The position numbers and the translations under genes were made by a program. The notes under the pieces were generated by a model. That model was not told where the DNA came from, searched no databases, and worked only from the letters and a program-made list of their open reading frames with translations. This document shows, piece after piece, positions 8,727-17,048 of a stretch of 64,000 nt of DNA. The DNA comes from Tessaracoccus sp. OS52 (GTDB lineage: Bacteria > Actinomycetota > Actinomycetes > Propionibacteriales > Propionibacteriaceae). The stretch spans positions 930,001 through 994,000 of the forward strand of contig NZ_JAJEWM010000001.1 in the NCBI RefSeq assembly GCF_020687685.1, read 5' to 3'. Within the stretch, counting starts at the first letter, position 1. Every line of letters begins with the position of its first letter.

Positions 8727-10792
8727 GAACTCGACCGCTCGGGAGCCGGGACCTGGTGGAGTGACGGGAGGGGAAGGCGTGCGGTGATGGTGGTGCCGAG
8801 CCCGGGGTGTGCCTCCACCGCCACGTCGCCGCCCACCTCCTCGGCACGCTCCCGCATCCCCACCAGCCCGACGCCGCCGTCGCGGGAGGCGACCTGACCG
8901 TTGCCGTCGTCCTGTACGCGCACCACGAGGTCGCCCTCCTCGACATTGACACCCAGCCACACGCGGCGCGCCATCGCGTGCCGGACCACGTTGGTCAGCG
9001 CCTCTTGGGATATGCGGAAGGCGGCCACTTCGGTCGCTGCGGGGAGGGCGGGGAGCTCACCGACCTGGACAGTGACTTGCGGGACTGCTTCCCCGTGCGC
9101 CCCAGCCGTTTCCGACGGCGTTCCTGTGAGCCGCCGGGCGAGCTGCGTGACCGCCCCGCCGAGTCCCAGTTCGTCGAGAGCGGGTGGCCTGAGGCCCTCC
9201 ACCACCCGTCGCACCTCAGCCACCGTGCTCTGGATGCCCGAGCGCAGGGCGACGAGTTCCGCGTCCGCCCGCGCGGCAGGGAGCGAGGGGATTCGGTTGC
9301 GCAGGCTGTCCACCTCCAGGCCCAGCGCGGCCAGGCTGGGGCCCAGACCGTCATGGAGGTCACGGCGCAGGCGTTTGCGCTCCTCCTCGCGGGCGCTGAC
9401 CAGTCGCTCCTGCGCGCGCCGCAACTCCTCGACCAGGGCCGCGGCGTGCAAGGCCTCGCCAAGCTGGCGACCAACCGCCTCAAGCAGCCGGCGATCACCG
9501 CTCCGCAGCGGGGTGCGGGCCCACCGCATCGTCGCGACCTGGGTGCCGTAAGCGGTCAATCCCACCTCCTCGAACGCCGGCCCGGCTGGGGATTGCCCGA
9601 CGCGGCCTCCCTCCGGTGTTTCGGCACGACACAAGGTGCGACCCTCAAGGTCAACGATTTCCAGCCCAGGCAGTCGCAGCAGTTCAGCCAGCTTGTCGAC
9701 CATGACGGCGACGAGCGCCGGGAGGTCAGTGGCGTCGCGCAGACGTCCCTCGGTGGCCGCCAGCACCTCGACCGGTGTCGACCAGTGGCCATAGGTCAGC
9801 CGGTTGGCGACGGACCGCACTCCGAGTCGCAACGGGGTGAACACGAGGGCGATCACCGCCGCACCGACCCACGGTAGCCAATCCGCTCCGGGACGACGCA
9901 ACAGGATCCCCACGGCGGCGACGGTGCCCGCGTAGACCGCCACCGCCACCACCGAGACCACGGCATAGGTGAGGGACCGGGACATCACAACCCTGATGTC
10001 GTAGAGCCGACGTTGGAGCAGGGCGACCGCCAACGCCACCGGCGTGGGCGCCGACACAGCGGCGAACAGCCATGGGGCCGCCCAAGGAGTGGCCACCAGC
10101 GGCAGACAGAGGAGGGGTGGGGCGAATGCGAGGGCGAACCAGAGCAGCTGCTGGCGCTCCAAGGCGTGAGCGCGTCGCCACTTGACCCTCAGGCCGACGA
10201 CGGCGATGACGAGCGTGATGAATGTGAGAAGGACTGCGGACAGTGCTGTCAGATCTGCGACCGCCCGCAGGTGAGGAGGGAGTCCCGTCGGGCTGGACAG
10301 ATGCTCCACCCGGGCGTCCAGCGGGTAGGGGGCGAGCAGACATCCCAGAGCAAGCAGGCCGATCGACAGCCCCGTCAGCACCTTCGGAGCGCGCCGGTGC
10401 GGCCACGCTGTCTTCCCATCGGGGAAGGTGAGGGGGACGCCCAGGATGAGCAGCAGCCAGCCGGAACGCAGGGCGGTTCCCACGACTGTGATGTGTGCGG
10501 CGAATGGAATGGTCGGGCCGGTCCTCACCCAGCCCTGTGCCCCCCAGGCGATGAACAGCTCTCCCACAGCCCACGTGACGGTGCCCAAGAGAATGATGCG
10601 GCCAACCCGGTTGCCGGGCCGGGCGCCCAGGATCACCGTCGCGGTCACGGCGTAAGAGGCGATCACGAGGGCGACGGCCGCCCGGTCAGGCAGGTCCCCC
10701 GGCGTTGCCCACACGATGGGGAGGGCGCCCGCGAGCCCGGCGCCGGTCGCCGTGGCGACCAGCGCGGGGATCCGCAGTGCCGCTGCACTCAC
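8723..10792 (-). CDS. Sensor histidine kinase (HisKA_3/NarL type) with multi-pass membrane domain
   Basis: 689 aa, GTG start. Roughly the first 330 residues contain about nine to ten hydrophobic segments with no large outside loop, suggesting sensing in or at the membrane. A GAF-like linker follows (residues ~345-460). The dimerisation/phosphoacceptor motif is RRDLHDGLGPS with His480, and the ATPase domain shows QDDGNG (about 627) and GGVGLVGMRERA. It sits between a small membrane protein gene (3-nt gap) and its regulator (4-nt overlap). The signal is unknown. Confidence 0.93.
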   Translation of the reverse strand: MSAAALRIPALVATATGAGLAGALPIVWATPGDLPDRAAVALVIASYAVTATVILGARPGNRVGRIILLGTVTWAVGELFIAWGAQGWVRTGPTIPFAAHITVVGTALRSGWLLLILGVPLTFPDGKTAWPHRRAPKVLTGLSIGLLALGCLLAPYPLDARVEHLSSPTGLPPHLRAVADLTALSAVLLTFITLVIAVVGLRVKWRRAHALERQQLLWFALAFAPPLLCLPLVATPWAAPWLFAAVSAPTPVALAVALLQRRLYDIRVVMSRSLTYAVVSVVAVAVYAGTVAAVGILLRRPGADWLPWVGAAVIALVFTPLRLGVRSVANRLTYGHWSTPVEVLAATEGRLRDATDLPALVAVMVDKLAELLRLPGLEIVDLEGRTLCRAETPEGGRVGQSPAGPAFEEVGLTAYGTQVATMRWARTPLRSGDRRLLEAVGRQLGEALHAAALVEELRRAQERLVSAREEERKRLRRDLHDGLGPSLAALGLEVDSLRNRIPSLPAARADAELVALRSGIQSTVAEVRRVVEGLRPPALDELGLGGAVTQLARRLTGTPSETAGAHGEAVPQVTVQVGELPALPAATEVAAFRISQEALTNVVRHAMARRVWLGVNVEEGDLVVRVQDDGNGQVASRDGGVGLVGMRERAEEVGGDVAVEAHPGLGTTITARLPLPSLHQVPAPERSSS

Positions 10793-10795
10793 CGC

Positions 10796-11506
10796 TCAAG
10801 CCTGCCGCAACTCGGCTTTCCCCACGAGGGGTTCCGGCAAAGTCTCCGTCACCACAGGATGGCCGCGAAGCAGGATGACGCAGAGCCCGATCCACCACAC
10901 GAGGTAGACGAGCGTGGGGATGTCTTGCAGGCCGAGCCGTGCCAGAGGAGCGGCAGCCAGCAGGGACGCTCCCGTGACGAGTCCCAGGATCCCGGTGAAC
11001 CAACGCGAGAAGCCGTCCGCGAGTGCTGACAGCGCCACGCAGACGACGTGCGCTCCGAGGCAGAGCAGGCTCAGCAAGTACGCGAAGACGCGCATGGAGT
11101 TCATGGCCGCTGCTGTCTCGAGATCCAGTCCGTTCTTCACGCCGAATGCCGCCGCAGCCCCTGCCGGGAAGCCCACGGCGAGAGTGATGGTGACGTACCC
11201 GGAGACGAGGATCAAGCCTGTCAGCGCGGCCCAACGTCCGAGCGTCGTCGTCCGGCCCAGAGATCGCGCCAGGAAGACGGCCACGGGGAGGAGAAGGACG
11301 AAGCCGATCGACTCCACGAACCAGCCAGCGAAGATGATCGTGAGGTCGCCCCTCACGTATGCCCGCTCGATTCCCTCGGTTCCATCCTCGATGAGGGCGC
11401 CGCCGCCGGTGATCGCCAGGCCGCCGATCATCAACACGACGTGAACCAGGCCCAGTGCTCCGGCCACCCGGGGGGCGGCCGTGCTGGGTGGTAGTGCTGT
11501 GTACAT
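10796..11506 (-). CDS. Multi-pass membrane protein, DUF4386-like
   Basis: 236 aa from ATG 11506, chosen because AGGAGG stands just before it; the frame stays open upstream. About six hydrophobic segments, starting RVAGALGLVHVVLMIGG. Length and layout resemble DUF4386 proteins, but I cannot point to a diagnostic motif. First gene of a three-gene operon with a histidine kinase and response regulator, so it may be a sensing accessory or the protein whose state is sensed. A nested palindrome lies directly upstream. Confidence 0.65.
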   Translation of the reverse strand: MYTALPPSTAAPRVAGALGLVHVVLMIGGLAITGGGALIEDGTEGIERAYVRGDLTIIFAGWFVESIGFVLLLPVAVFLARSLGRTTTLGRWAALTGLILVSGYVTITLAVGFPAGAAAAFGVKNGLDLETAAAMNSMRVFAYLLSLLCLGAHVVCVALSALADGFSRWFTGILGLVTGASLLAAAPLARLGLQDIPTLVYLVWWIGLCVILLRGHPVVTETLPEPLVGKAELRQA

Positions 11507-11515
11507 GTCTCCTCC

Positions 11516-11551
11516 TGTGGTGAGGGACCTGAATGGTCCGCTGACACCACA
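11516..11551 (-). promoter_or_regulatory. Nested inverted repeat before the two-component operon
   Basis: Outer arms TGTGGTG (11516-11522) and CACCACA (11545-11551) enclose inner arms GGACC (11525-11529) and GGTCC (11535-11539). It begins right beside the AGGAGG ribosome binding site of the first gene. It could be the binding site of the operon's own response regulator or a leader hairpin. Confidence 0.45.
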
Positions 11552-11647
11552 GTGCGCCGCGCACTCCCCGTGTGGATGGGGCATGTTCCTCGTCGCGCCG
11601 GGAAGATCTCCCGGGTTGGCTCCCCAGTGCTGTTGGCGGAGAAAACG

Positions 11648-11938
11648 CTACTTAGGAACGAACAGCGGCCAGCCGTACTCGACGCGCATTCCGAAACCGG
11701 AGGCGACGACGATCCCGATGCCCAACGCAACCGCAGCCAGGACGATGGCGAAGCAGACCACGGCGATCACACGTGCCCAGGGATGTGGCTGATGGTCGGA
11801 GACCTCTTGGCCGTCAACCGCCCCGTAGGAGAGGGTACGGATCCCGACTGCGAAAACGGCGGGCAACCCCGCGCCGAGTACCAACCCTGCCAGCAGGACC
11901 CGCCAACCACCTTCAAGCAGCAATCCGAAAAGTTCCAT
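11648..11938 (-). CDS. Small two-segment membrane protein, usual companion of actinobacterial PiT transporters
   Basis: 96 aa with two membrane helices (residues ~10-32 and ~58-82). The start overlaps the stop of the PiT remnant by one base (TGATG). From memory, mycobacteria have a similar small membrane gene directly downstream of pitA. Here the transporter is broken but this partner is intact. No function is known to me. Confidence 0.6.
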   Translation of the reverse strand: MELFGLLLEGGWRVLLAGLVLGAGLPAVFAVGIRTLSYGAVDGQEVSDHQPHPWARVIAVVCFAIVLAAVALGIGIVVASGFGMRVEYGWPLFVPK

Positions 11939-12420
11939 CAGGAGCCCACCCTCAACTTCCTACGCTTCTTCTTGGCTCTTTTCTTGCCCTTCACTGCGAG
12001 GACCGGGTCCTCTTGTGCACCCGCCACCTTCTCGACCCATTCGTCGTTGACGTTGCGGTGGTCGACCCGCGACTGTTGCGAACGGTGGTACATCCACAGA
12101 GACGATGCCACCAGTATCCCGAAGACCACCAGCGCGCCGAACAGGCTGCCGATGTTGTGTCCGATGAACCACACCAACGCCCCGACCAGGCCTGCGGCAG
12201 GGAGGGTGATGGCCCAGGCGACAAGCATGCGTCCCGCCACTTTCCAGTTCACCTTGGCGCCGCGCTTGCCCACTCCCGAGCCAAGGGCAGAAGTTCGGTC
12301 CGGGGTGCTCCCCTGGAGTCCTGGATGTTGACGACGGCGTTGGTCACGGTCAGTGCCACCTCGACGGAGAGGAAGGCGCCCAAGAGGTTCAGGACTGCCG
12401 ACCGGATGCCGTCGTGACGG
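11938..12420 (-). pseudogene. Remnant of a PiT-family inorganic phosphate transporter
   Basis: Two PiT pieces lie next to each other in different frames. Upstream (about 12420-12310) the minus strand reads SAVLNLLGAFLSVEVALT, the conserved end of the first PiT repeat. Downstream, from about 12290, it reads LGSGVGKRGAKVNWKVAGRM and continues through the last two membrane helices to the usual DHxNVNxEW tail and a basic C-terminus (stop 11938). Roughly 280 residues between them are missing, the frame shifts by one, and the first ~40 residues are gone or unrecognisable. So a sodium/proton-phosphate symporter was lost by internal deletion. The open C-terminal piece (111 codons) may still be translated. 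Confidence 0.75.
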
Positions 12421-12476
12421 CGGACCGGAGTCTTCAACCTTGGAGCAGCAGGGTCCTTGCGAATAGCATTCGACGC

Positions 12477-13169
12477 ATGTCCAGGATCGGTTCGCGCTAT
12501 CTGTTGCGGACCTCCGGCGTGGAGGTGCAGGTCACCCTCAAGCGCATGAAGAACCTGCGCATGCGCGTGGACCCGAGCGATGCGAGCATCCGTGTGTCGG
12601 CTCCGTGGCATGTGGGCCGCGCCGAGATCGAGGAGTTCGTCGGACGCAACGCCGCGTGGGCCGTCGAGGCCCAGACCCGCGCCCGGATGAATGCTCCCGA
12701 GCGGCTCGTCTCGGGGGGGCGGGCGAGACTGTGGGGGAGGTGGCACGAGCTGGTGGTCGTCGACGGTGCGCGTGCTGTGGCTGCCTTCGAGGAGGATCGG
12801 ATCCGGATCACTCGCCCGGAGGGTGACGAGGACGCCGCACGCCGAGCCCTCACCGCGCTGCACCGTCGGGAACTGGCCCCGGCCATCGACCACTACCTGC
12901 AGCTCCATTCCCCTTACGTGGGGCGTGGGCCGAGCAGGATCCGGTTGGCTCGGATGCGGTCCCGGTGGGGGAGCTGCAACCAGGTGACCGGTGCCATGTC
13001 GTTCAGCATCGCGCTCGCGGAGCGCCCGCGCGAACAGCTCGAATACGTCGTCGTGCACGAGTTGGCCCATCTGCTGGAGGCCAACCACGGTCCTGACTTC
13101 AAGGCCCATCTGGGAGCGATGTTGCCCGACTGGCGCAGTCGGGACGCGCAGCTGAAGGGCCGGCTGTGA
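12477..13169 (+). CDS. YgjP-like (M48/DUF45) metallopeptidase
   Basis: 230 aa from ATG 12477. The zinc motif HELAHLLEANHGPDF has HExxH plus the third His. The WGSC motif (RSRWGSCNQ) typical of DUF45 precedes it. It is probably a cytoplasmic zinc protease; substrates are unknown. A TAGCAT hexamer ends 7 nt before the ATG with no ribosome binding site, so the mRNA may be leaderless. The promoter region overlaps the broken PiT gene, and the next gene overlaps by 4 nt. Confidence 0.88.
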   Translation: MSRIGSRYLLRTSGVEVQVTLKRMKNLRMRVDPSDASIRVSAPWHVGRAEIEEFVGRNAAWAVEAQTRARMNAPERLVSGGRARLWGRWHELVVVDGARAVAAFEEDRIRITRPEGDEDAARRALTALHRRELAPAIDHYLQLHSPYVGRGPSRIRLARMRSRWGSCNQVTGAMSFSIALAERPREQLEYVVVHELAHLLEANHGPDFKAHLGAMLPDWRSRDAQLKGRL

Positions 13170-13996
13170 CGCTGCTGCCGCTGCGCGAGTGGCAACGCCG
13201 CGCCGCTTCCCACGAGCGTGAGGTCTCCGCGTTGCTGGCCGACGTCATCCACCGTCGCGAACGGGGGCAGAAGCATCCCGTCGACGACTTCCTGTGGCAC
13301 TACTACAACCTTCGTCCCGGCCAACTCCGGCAGTGGCATCCAGGAATTGGGGTGGAACTGGCCGACGGTGAGGCGCACGGCAGGCCAGCCTTCGACGCGT
13401 CGGCGTTCCTCGCCAAACGGGCCAGCACCGTCAAGACCGCCCACGGGTTGCTCTCGGCGGCACAGGCCGCCGCCCCGCGGTTCGGCTGCTTCGGCATGCA
13501 TGAGTGGGCGATGGTCTACCAGCTCGACGACGGCGAGACCAGACACCCCTACCTGCCACTGCGGTTCTCCCGCGCCGAGACCGCCCGGATCGTCGAGGAG
13601 GTGGGCTGCAAGTGCTCCCACTACGACGCGTTCCGGTTCTTCACCCCCGCCGCCAGGCCACTCAATCTGCTGCAGCCGTCCAGGGAGAGCCAGGCCGAAC
13701 TGGACCAGCCCGGCTGCCTGCACGTCAACATGGACCTGTACAAGTGGGCGGGCAAGCTGCACCCGGCCACCTCGTCGGAACTGCTGCTGGAGACCTTCCT
13801 GCTCGCCCGCGACATTCGGGAGGTGGACATGCGCGCCTCCGCCTACGACCTCTCCGAGTGGGGTTACGAGCCCGTGAAGGTGGAGACGCCCGAGGGCAGG
13901 GCCCAGTATGCGTCCTTGCAGCGCGCATTCGCGGAGCGCGCAGCGCCCATCCGGCGGCGGTTGCTGGCGGTGGTGGAGCAACTCCTCGCCAGCTGA
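13166..13996 (+). CDS. Conserved actinobacterial protein usually annotated as 3-methyladenine DNA glycosylase
   Basis: 276 aa, GTG start overlapping the previous stop (GTGA). It begins LREWQRRAASH and has HPVDDFLWHYYNLRPGQLR, GCFGMHEWAMVY, and a cluster of His, Cys and aromatic residues (CKCSHYDAFRFF, CLHVNMDLYKWAGKL). I recognise this as the actinobacterial family that databases label 3-methyladenine DNA glycosylase. I see no helix-hairpin-helix glycosylase motif, so the label is weakly supported. It is probably co-transcribed with the metallopeptidase. Confidence 0.6.
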   Translation: MTLLPLREWQRRAASHEREVSALLADVIHRRERGQKHPVDDFLWHYYNLRPGQLRQWHPGIGVELADGEAHGRPAFDASAFLAKRASTVKTAHGLLSAAQAAAPRFGCFGMHEWAMVYQLDDGETRHPYLPLRFSRAETARIVEEVGCKCSHYDAFRFFTPAARPLNLLQPSRESQAELDQPGCLHVNMDLYKWAGKLHPATSSELLLETFLLARDIREVDMRASAYDLSEWGYEPVKVETPEGRAQYASLQRAFAERAAPIRRRLLAVVEQLLAS

Positions 13997-14116
13997 TGGG
14001 GAACCTTGGCAACGATTCCGTCAAGTCAGGGCGTGTACGCGGATAGAAGACGGTTCGCGGACTTACCCTTGGCGCGTCACCGTCACCGAAACGGCTCAAC
14101 GACGGAAGGCTTCCCC

Positions 14117-15301
14117 GTGACACATCAGTACCGACGCATCATTCCCGCCGCCATCGCGGTCTTCATGCTCGCCCTTTCCGGGTGCGCACCAGATGTACTC
14201 GCGCAGCCTCCCGAGGACGAGGGAAGCCCCACGCAGGAGGTCTCTGTCCCGGCTGAGCGCCCCGCGCCCACCGAGCAGCCGAGCAAGCTTCCGACGGAGC
14301 AGCCGACCGAAGAGCCCACCGAGCAGCCCGCCCCCCAGCCCGCGCCGGAGGGCACCCCAGCCCCGACGGTGGCCCCGACCCCCACCAAGCCGGCTCCACC
14401 GCCGCCACCCCCGGCCATCATCAAGGTCGGCGACGAGGGCGACAAGGTCCGCGAACTCCAGCACCGTCTCCTGCAGATCGACTGGTACCAAGGCAAGATC
14501 ACCCCCACCTACGGTGAGCAGACGAAGGCCGCTGTCGAGGGCTTCCAGGCCAAGCGCGGGATCGCCGTACTTGGTTACGTCGACCAAGTCACCTGGGACA
14601 AGCTCGTGGCGATGACCAGGATGCCGAGCCAGGATGAGATGTACAACGTCCTCAAGCCCGGCCCTGCGATCCTCGCCCAGGGCGCCAAGGGCGACGCCGT
14701 GAAGGACCTGCAGGCCAGGCTCAAGCAACTGGCGTGGTACTTCGACGCCGTCGACGGGGTGTACGGCGCCAACACGGTGGAGGCCGTGAAGGGCTTCCAG
14801 GGCAAGCGGGAAATCCCCGTCACCGGCGAGGTCGACCAGCGCACACTCGACCGTCTTCACGGAATGACGCGCAAGCCCTCCAGTGCGGAACTCAACAACC
14901 GACCCTCGACCGGGTCGATGACATTGGATGACAGGTGCCTGCAGGGGCGGGTCATCTGCATCTCGAAGGCACAGCGCAAGCTGGCCTGGGTTGTCGACGG
15001 CGAGATCCGGATGACGATGGACGTCCGGTTCGGCACCGAGGGCACCTCCAGGGAGACGCGCAACGGAACGTGGAAGGTGGAGTGGAAGTCCAGGGACCAC
15101 GTCTCGAGCCTCTATGACACCCCGATGCCCTACGCGATGTTCTTCTCCGGCGGCCAGGCGGTGCACTACTCGGCCGACTTCGCCGCCCGGGGCTACAACG
15201 GCTCCTCGCACGGCTGCGTCAACGTCCGCGACAAGCAAGCTGTTGCGACGCTGTTCGACACCGCGCGAACGGGTGACAAGGTAGTGGTTTACGCAGGCTG
15301 A
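14117..15301 (+). CDS. Lipoprotein L,D-transpeptidase with two peptidoglycan-binding domains
   Basis: 394 aa from GTG 14117, preceded by GGAAGG. The signal peptide ends in lipobox LALSGC, so it is an outer-face lipoprotein. Residues ~35-105 are a Pro/Thr/Glu-rich linker with EQPT-type repeats. Two PG_binding_1 domains follow (VRELQHRLLQIDWYQGK and VKDLQARLKQLAWYFDA). The C-terminal YkuD domain carries the catalytic SHGCVNVRD motif. It would make 3-3 cross-links in peptidoglycan. It has its own terminator and appears monocistronic. Confidence 0.93.
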   Translation: MTHQYRRIIPAAIAVFMLALSGCAPDVLAQPPEDEGSPTQEVSVPAERPAPTEQPSKLPTEQPTEEPTEQPAPQPAPEGTPAPTVAPTPTKPAPPPPPPAIIKVGDEGDKVRELQHRLLQIDWYQGKITPTYGEQTKAAVEGFQAKRGIAVLGYVDQVTWDKLVAMTRMPSQDEMYNVLKPGPAILAQGAKGDAVKDLQARLKQLAWYFDAVDGVYGANTVEAVKGFQGKREIPVTGEVDQRTLDRLHGMTRKPSSAELNNRPSTGSMTLDDRCLQGRVICISKAQRKLAWVVDGEIRMTMDVRFGTEGTSRETRNGTWKVEWKSRDHVSSLYDTPMPYAMFFSGGQAVHYSADFAARGYNGSSHGCVNVRDKQAVATLFDTARTGDKVVVYAG

Positions 15302-15306
15302 ACCCC

Positions 15307-15340
15307 GATTGCCGATCAGACCACGGTCTGATCGGCAATC
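15307..15340 (+). terminator. Long perfect hairpin after the L,D-transpeptidase gene
   Basis: A 16-bp perfect inverted repeat (15307-15322 and 15325-15340, GATTGCCGATCAGACC and its complement) with almost no loop, 5 nt after the stop. The T-run is weak. It separates the transpeptidase from the DMT-like gene. Confidence 0.75.
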
Positions 15341-15391
15341 GCTGTGTGTTCGGCTATCGTTCCGAGTGAGTCTCGCGAAAGGCAAATCCTG

Positions 15392-16324
15392 GTGGACATC
15401 GTCCTGGCAATCGGCCTGCAGGTCATCTCCTCGTTCCTGTTCGCGAGCGGGGCCACCCTGCAGCACCTGGGCGTCAAGAGCACCTTCGACCCCACCGGGC
15501 GCCAGTCCTCGAACAAGCTGTCATTCGGGGGGATGCTGCGCCTGTTCCTGATCCCGAAGTGGTTGCTCGGTCTGCTGTGTGTCCTGGCCGGAGCTGGCCT
15601 CCACCTGGTGGCGCTGAGCATGGCCCCCGTCGCAGTGGTCCAGCCAGTGGGGATCCTGGCCGTCCCGTGGTCGGTGATGCTGGCCTCCAAGATTCACGGT
15701 CACAAGATCCCGAGCCGGATCTGGATGGCCGTCGGCATCACCGTTCTGGGAGTCGTGGGATTCACGATCTTCTCGTCAGTGTTCGCCAAGGGGGAGAAGG
15801 AGTTCAGCTTCCAGGGCGTTGTGGTCTCCTTCCTGGTGGTCTGCGTCCTCTGTGGCGTTCTCTCGTTCTTCGCGTCGCGCGCCGTGGCATGGGCCAAAGC
15901 GATGCTGTGGTCGTCGGTGGGCGCGATCTTCTACGGCCTGGCCTCCGGCATGATGAAGGCAGCCATGAACCTCGTCCAGGGCGGTGGTTTCGACCTGTTC
16001 CACTGGCAGGTCCTCGTGGTGATCGGCTTCATGATCGCCTGTTACGGACTGGGCGTCTGGATGATCCAGCAGGGCTACGCGTCGGGGCCGGCCGAGATCA
16101 CGGTTGGCACCATGACGACGGTGGATCCCTTTGTGGCCGTGATCTTCGGCCTGTTCATCCTCGGTGAGGGCGCCGGCATGGGCCCGCTCCCCGCCGTCGG
16201 CATGGCCCTCTCCGGCGCCGTGGCGGTCTTCGGTGTTCTCCTGCTCTCCCGCGACCATCCTGACGCGATGGCAGAGCGCCGCCTGGACGCACAGGCTGCG
16301 AGCGAGGCCTCCGTCAACCCTTGA
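15392..16324 (+). CDS. DMT/EamA-like multi-pass membrane transporter
   Basis: 310 aa from GTG 15392 (weak AAAGG upstream). An ATG at 15344 in the same frame would add 16 residues but lies only 3 nt after the terminator hairpin. About ten membrane helices in two halves, e.g. LHLVALSMAPVAVVQPVGIL and ITVGTMTTVDPFVAVIFGLF, match the inverted-repeat layout of drug/metabolite transporters. Substrate unknown. The 3' end overlaps the convergent neighbour by 11 nt. Confidence 0.75.
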   Translation: MDIVLAIGLQVISSFLFASGATLQHLGVKSTFDPTGRQSSNKLSFGGMLRLFLIPKWLLGLLCVLAGAGLHLVALSMAPVAVVQPVGILAVPWSVMLASKIHGHKIPSRIWMAVGITVLGVVGFTIFSSVFAKGEKEFSFQGVVVSFLVVCVLCGVLSFFASRAVAWAKAMLWSSVGAIFYGLASGMMKAAMNLVQGGGFDLFHWQVLVVIGFMIACYGLGVWMIQQGYASGPAEITVGTMTTVDPFVAVIFGLFILGEGAGMGPLPAVGMALSGAVAVFGVLLLSRDHPDAMAERRLDAQAASEASVNP

Positions 16325-16961
16325 CCGGCAGAGCCGTGATAGCTCGCCCGAATCCCGTGGTCAGGACCAGAGTGCCCGCACTCCTGTCCACCGCGAAGCG
16401 TGCCGTACCCGTGTACGGACTGCCCTCGGAGGCGTAGAAGGGCGACATGTCCAGGGGATCAGCAAGCTCCATCGTCGTGTTGTTGAACATGTAGAGCCCG
16501 AAGCTGTGCTCGCCCGAATCCACGGTGACCCGGAAGGTGACTTCCAGACCTTCAGCCGTCCAGGTTTCGCCGAGGAGTTCGAAGAGGCCCGTGCCGTTGC
16601 CCTCGAAGGGGATCGAGTTGCCGCCGGTTGCGCTGGAGCCGGGAGTGTCCTCCTGGCCGACGCTCACCGACGGTGAGGGTGAGGCTGTCGCGGAAGGAGG
16701 CGGCTCCTCGTCTCCCGTGACCAGTTGCAGGACGACCAGGACCAGGCCGACTGCCGCGATCACGGCCACCATGACGAGCCACCACGGCGGACCTCCCCTG
16801 CCCTGCTCACGGAAGTCCTCAATGGACGTCTGGGGCGGTTGGTTCGCGCCCGAGGACGGCTGGCCGAACGGCTGCCGGGGGTTACGTCCGACGGCGTCGC
16901 GGTAGCTCTGCGGTTGCCAGCGGGGGTCCTGGTGCGCCCACGGGGAGTCTTCGTTGCTCAT
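16314..16961 (-). CDS. Single-pass membrane protein with Pro/Gln-rich cytoplasmic head (unknown function)
   Basis: 215 aa from ATG 16961 with a G-rich binding site. Residues 1-~60 are polar and rich in Pro and Gln, then one membrane helix (PPWWLVMVAVIAAVGLVLVV), a Ser/Pro/Thr linker, and an outside domain of ~115 residues. That domain (FELLGETWTAEGLEVTFRVT) resembles the DUF4352-type immunoglobulin-like fold only loosely. I do not recognise a family. It diverges from the DUF4192 gene. Confidence 0.7.
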   Translation of the reverse strand: MSNEDSPWAHQDPRWQPQSYRDAVGRNPRQPFGQPSSGANQPPQTSIEDFREQGRGGPPWWLVMVAVIAAVGLVLVVLQLVTGDEEPPPSATASPSPSVSVGQEDTPGSSATGGNSIPFEGNGTGLFELLGETWTAEGLEVTFRVTVDSGEHSFGLYMFNNTTMELADPLDMSPFYASEGSPYTGTARFAVDRSAGTLVLTTGFGRAITALPVKG

Positions 16962-16991
16962 GGTGCCCCCCACGATACAAGCGGTGGGTTC

Positions 16992-17043
16992 TCCACAGGC
17001 AGACCGGACGCTGACGGATCCGGCTCCACCGCAACCAGAGTGT
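16992..17043 (+). promoter_or_regulatory. Shared upstream element, copy A (before the DUF4192 gene)
   Basis: This 52-bp stretch matches 21469-21520 upstream of comEA at 39 of 52 positions without gaps. Invariant blocks are TCCACAGGC, CTGA-GGATC, GGCTCC and ACCAGAGTGT. CAGAGT (17036-17041) sits 7 nt before the ATG, exactly where other genes here have TANNNT. The -35 position has no TTGACA-like sequence, so an activator or alternative sigma factor is likely. Confidence 0.6.
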
Positions 17044-17048
17044 CGGTC

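Noticed and set aside
13997-14116. Leader of the L,D-transpeptidase considered for a c-di-AMP riboswitch
   Set aside because: That riboswitch class often precedes cell-wall genes in actinobacteria, but I cannot find its conserved core in these 120 bases.
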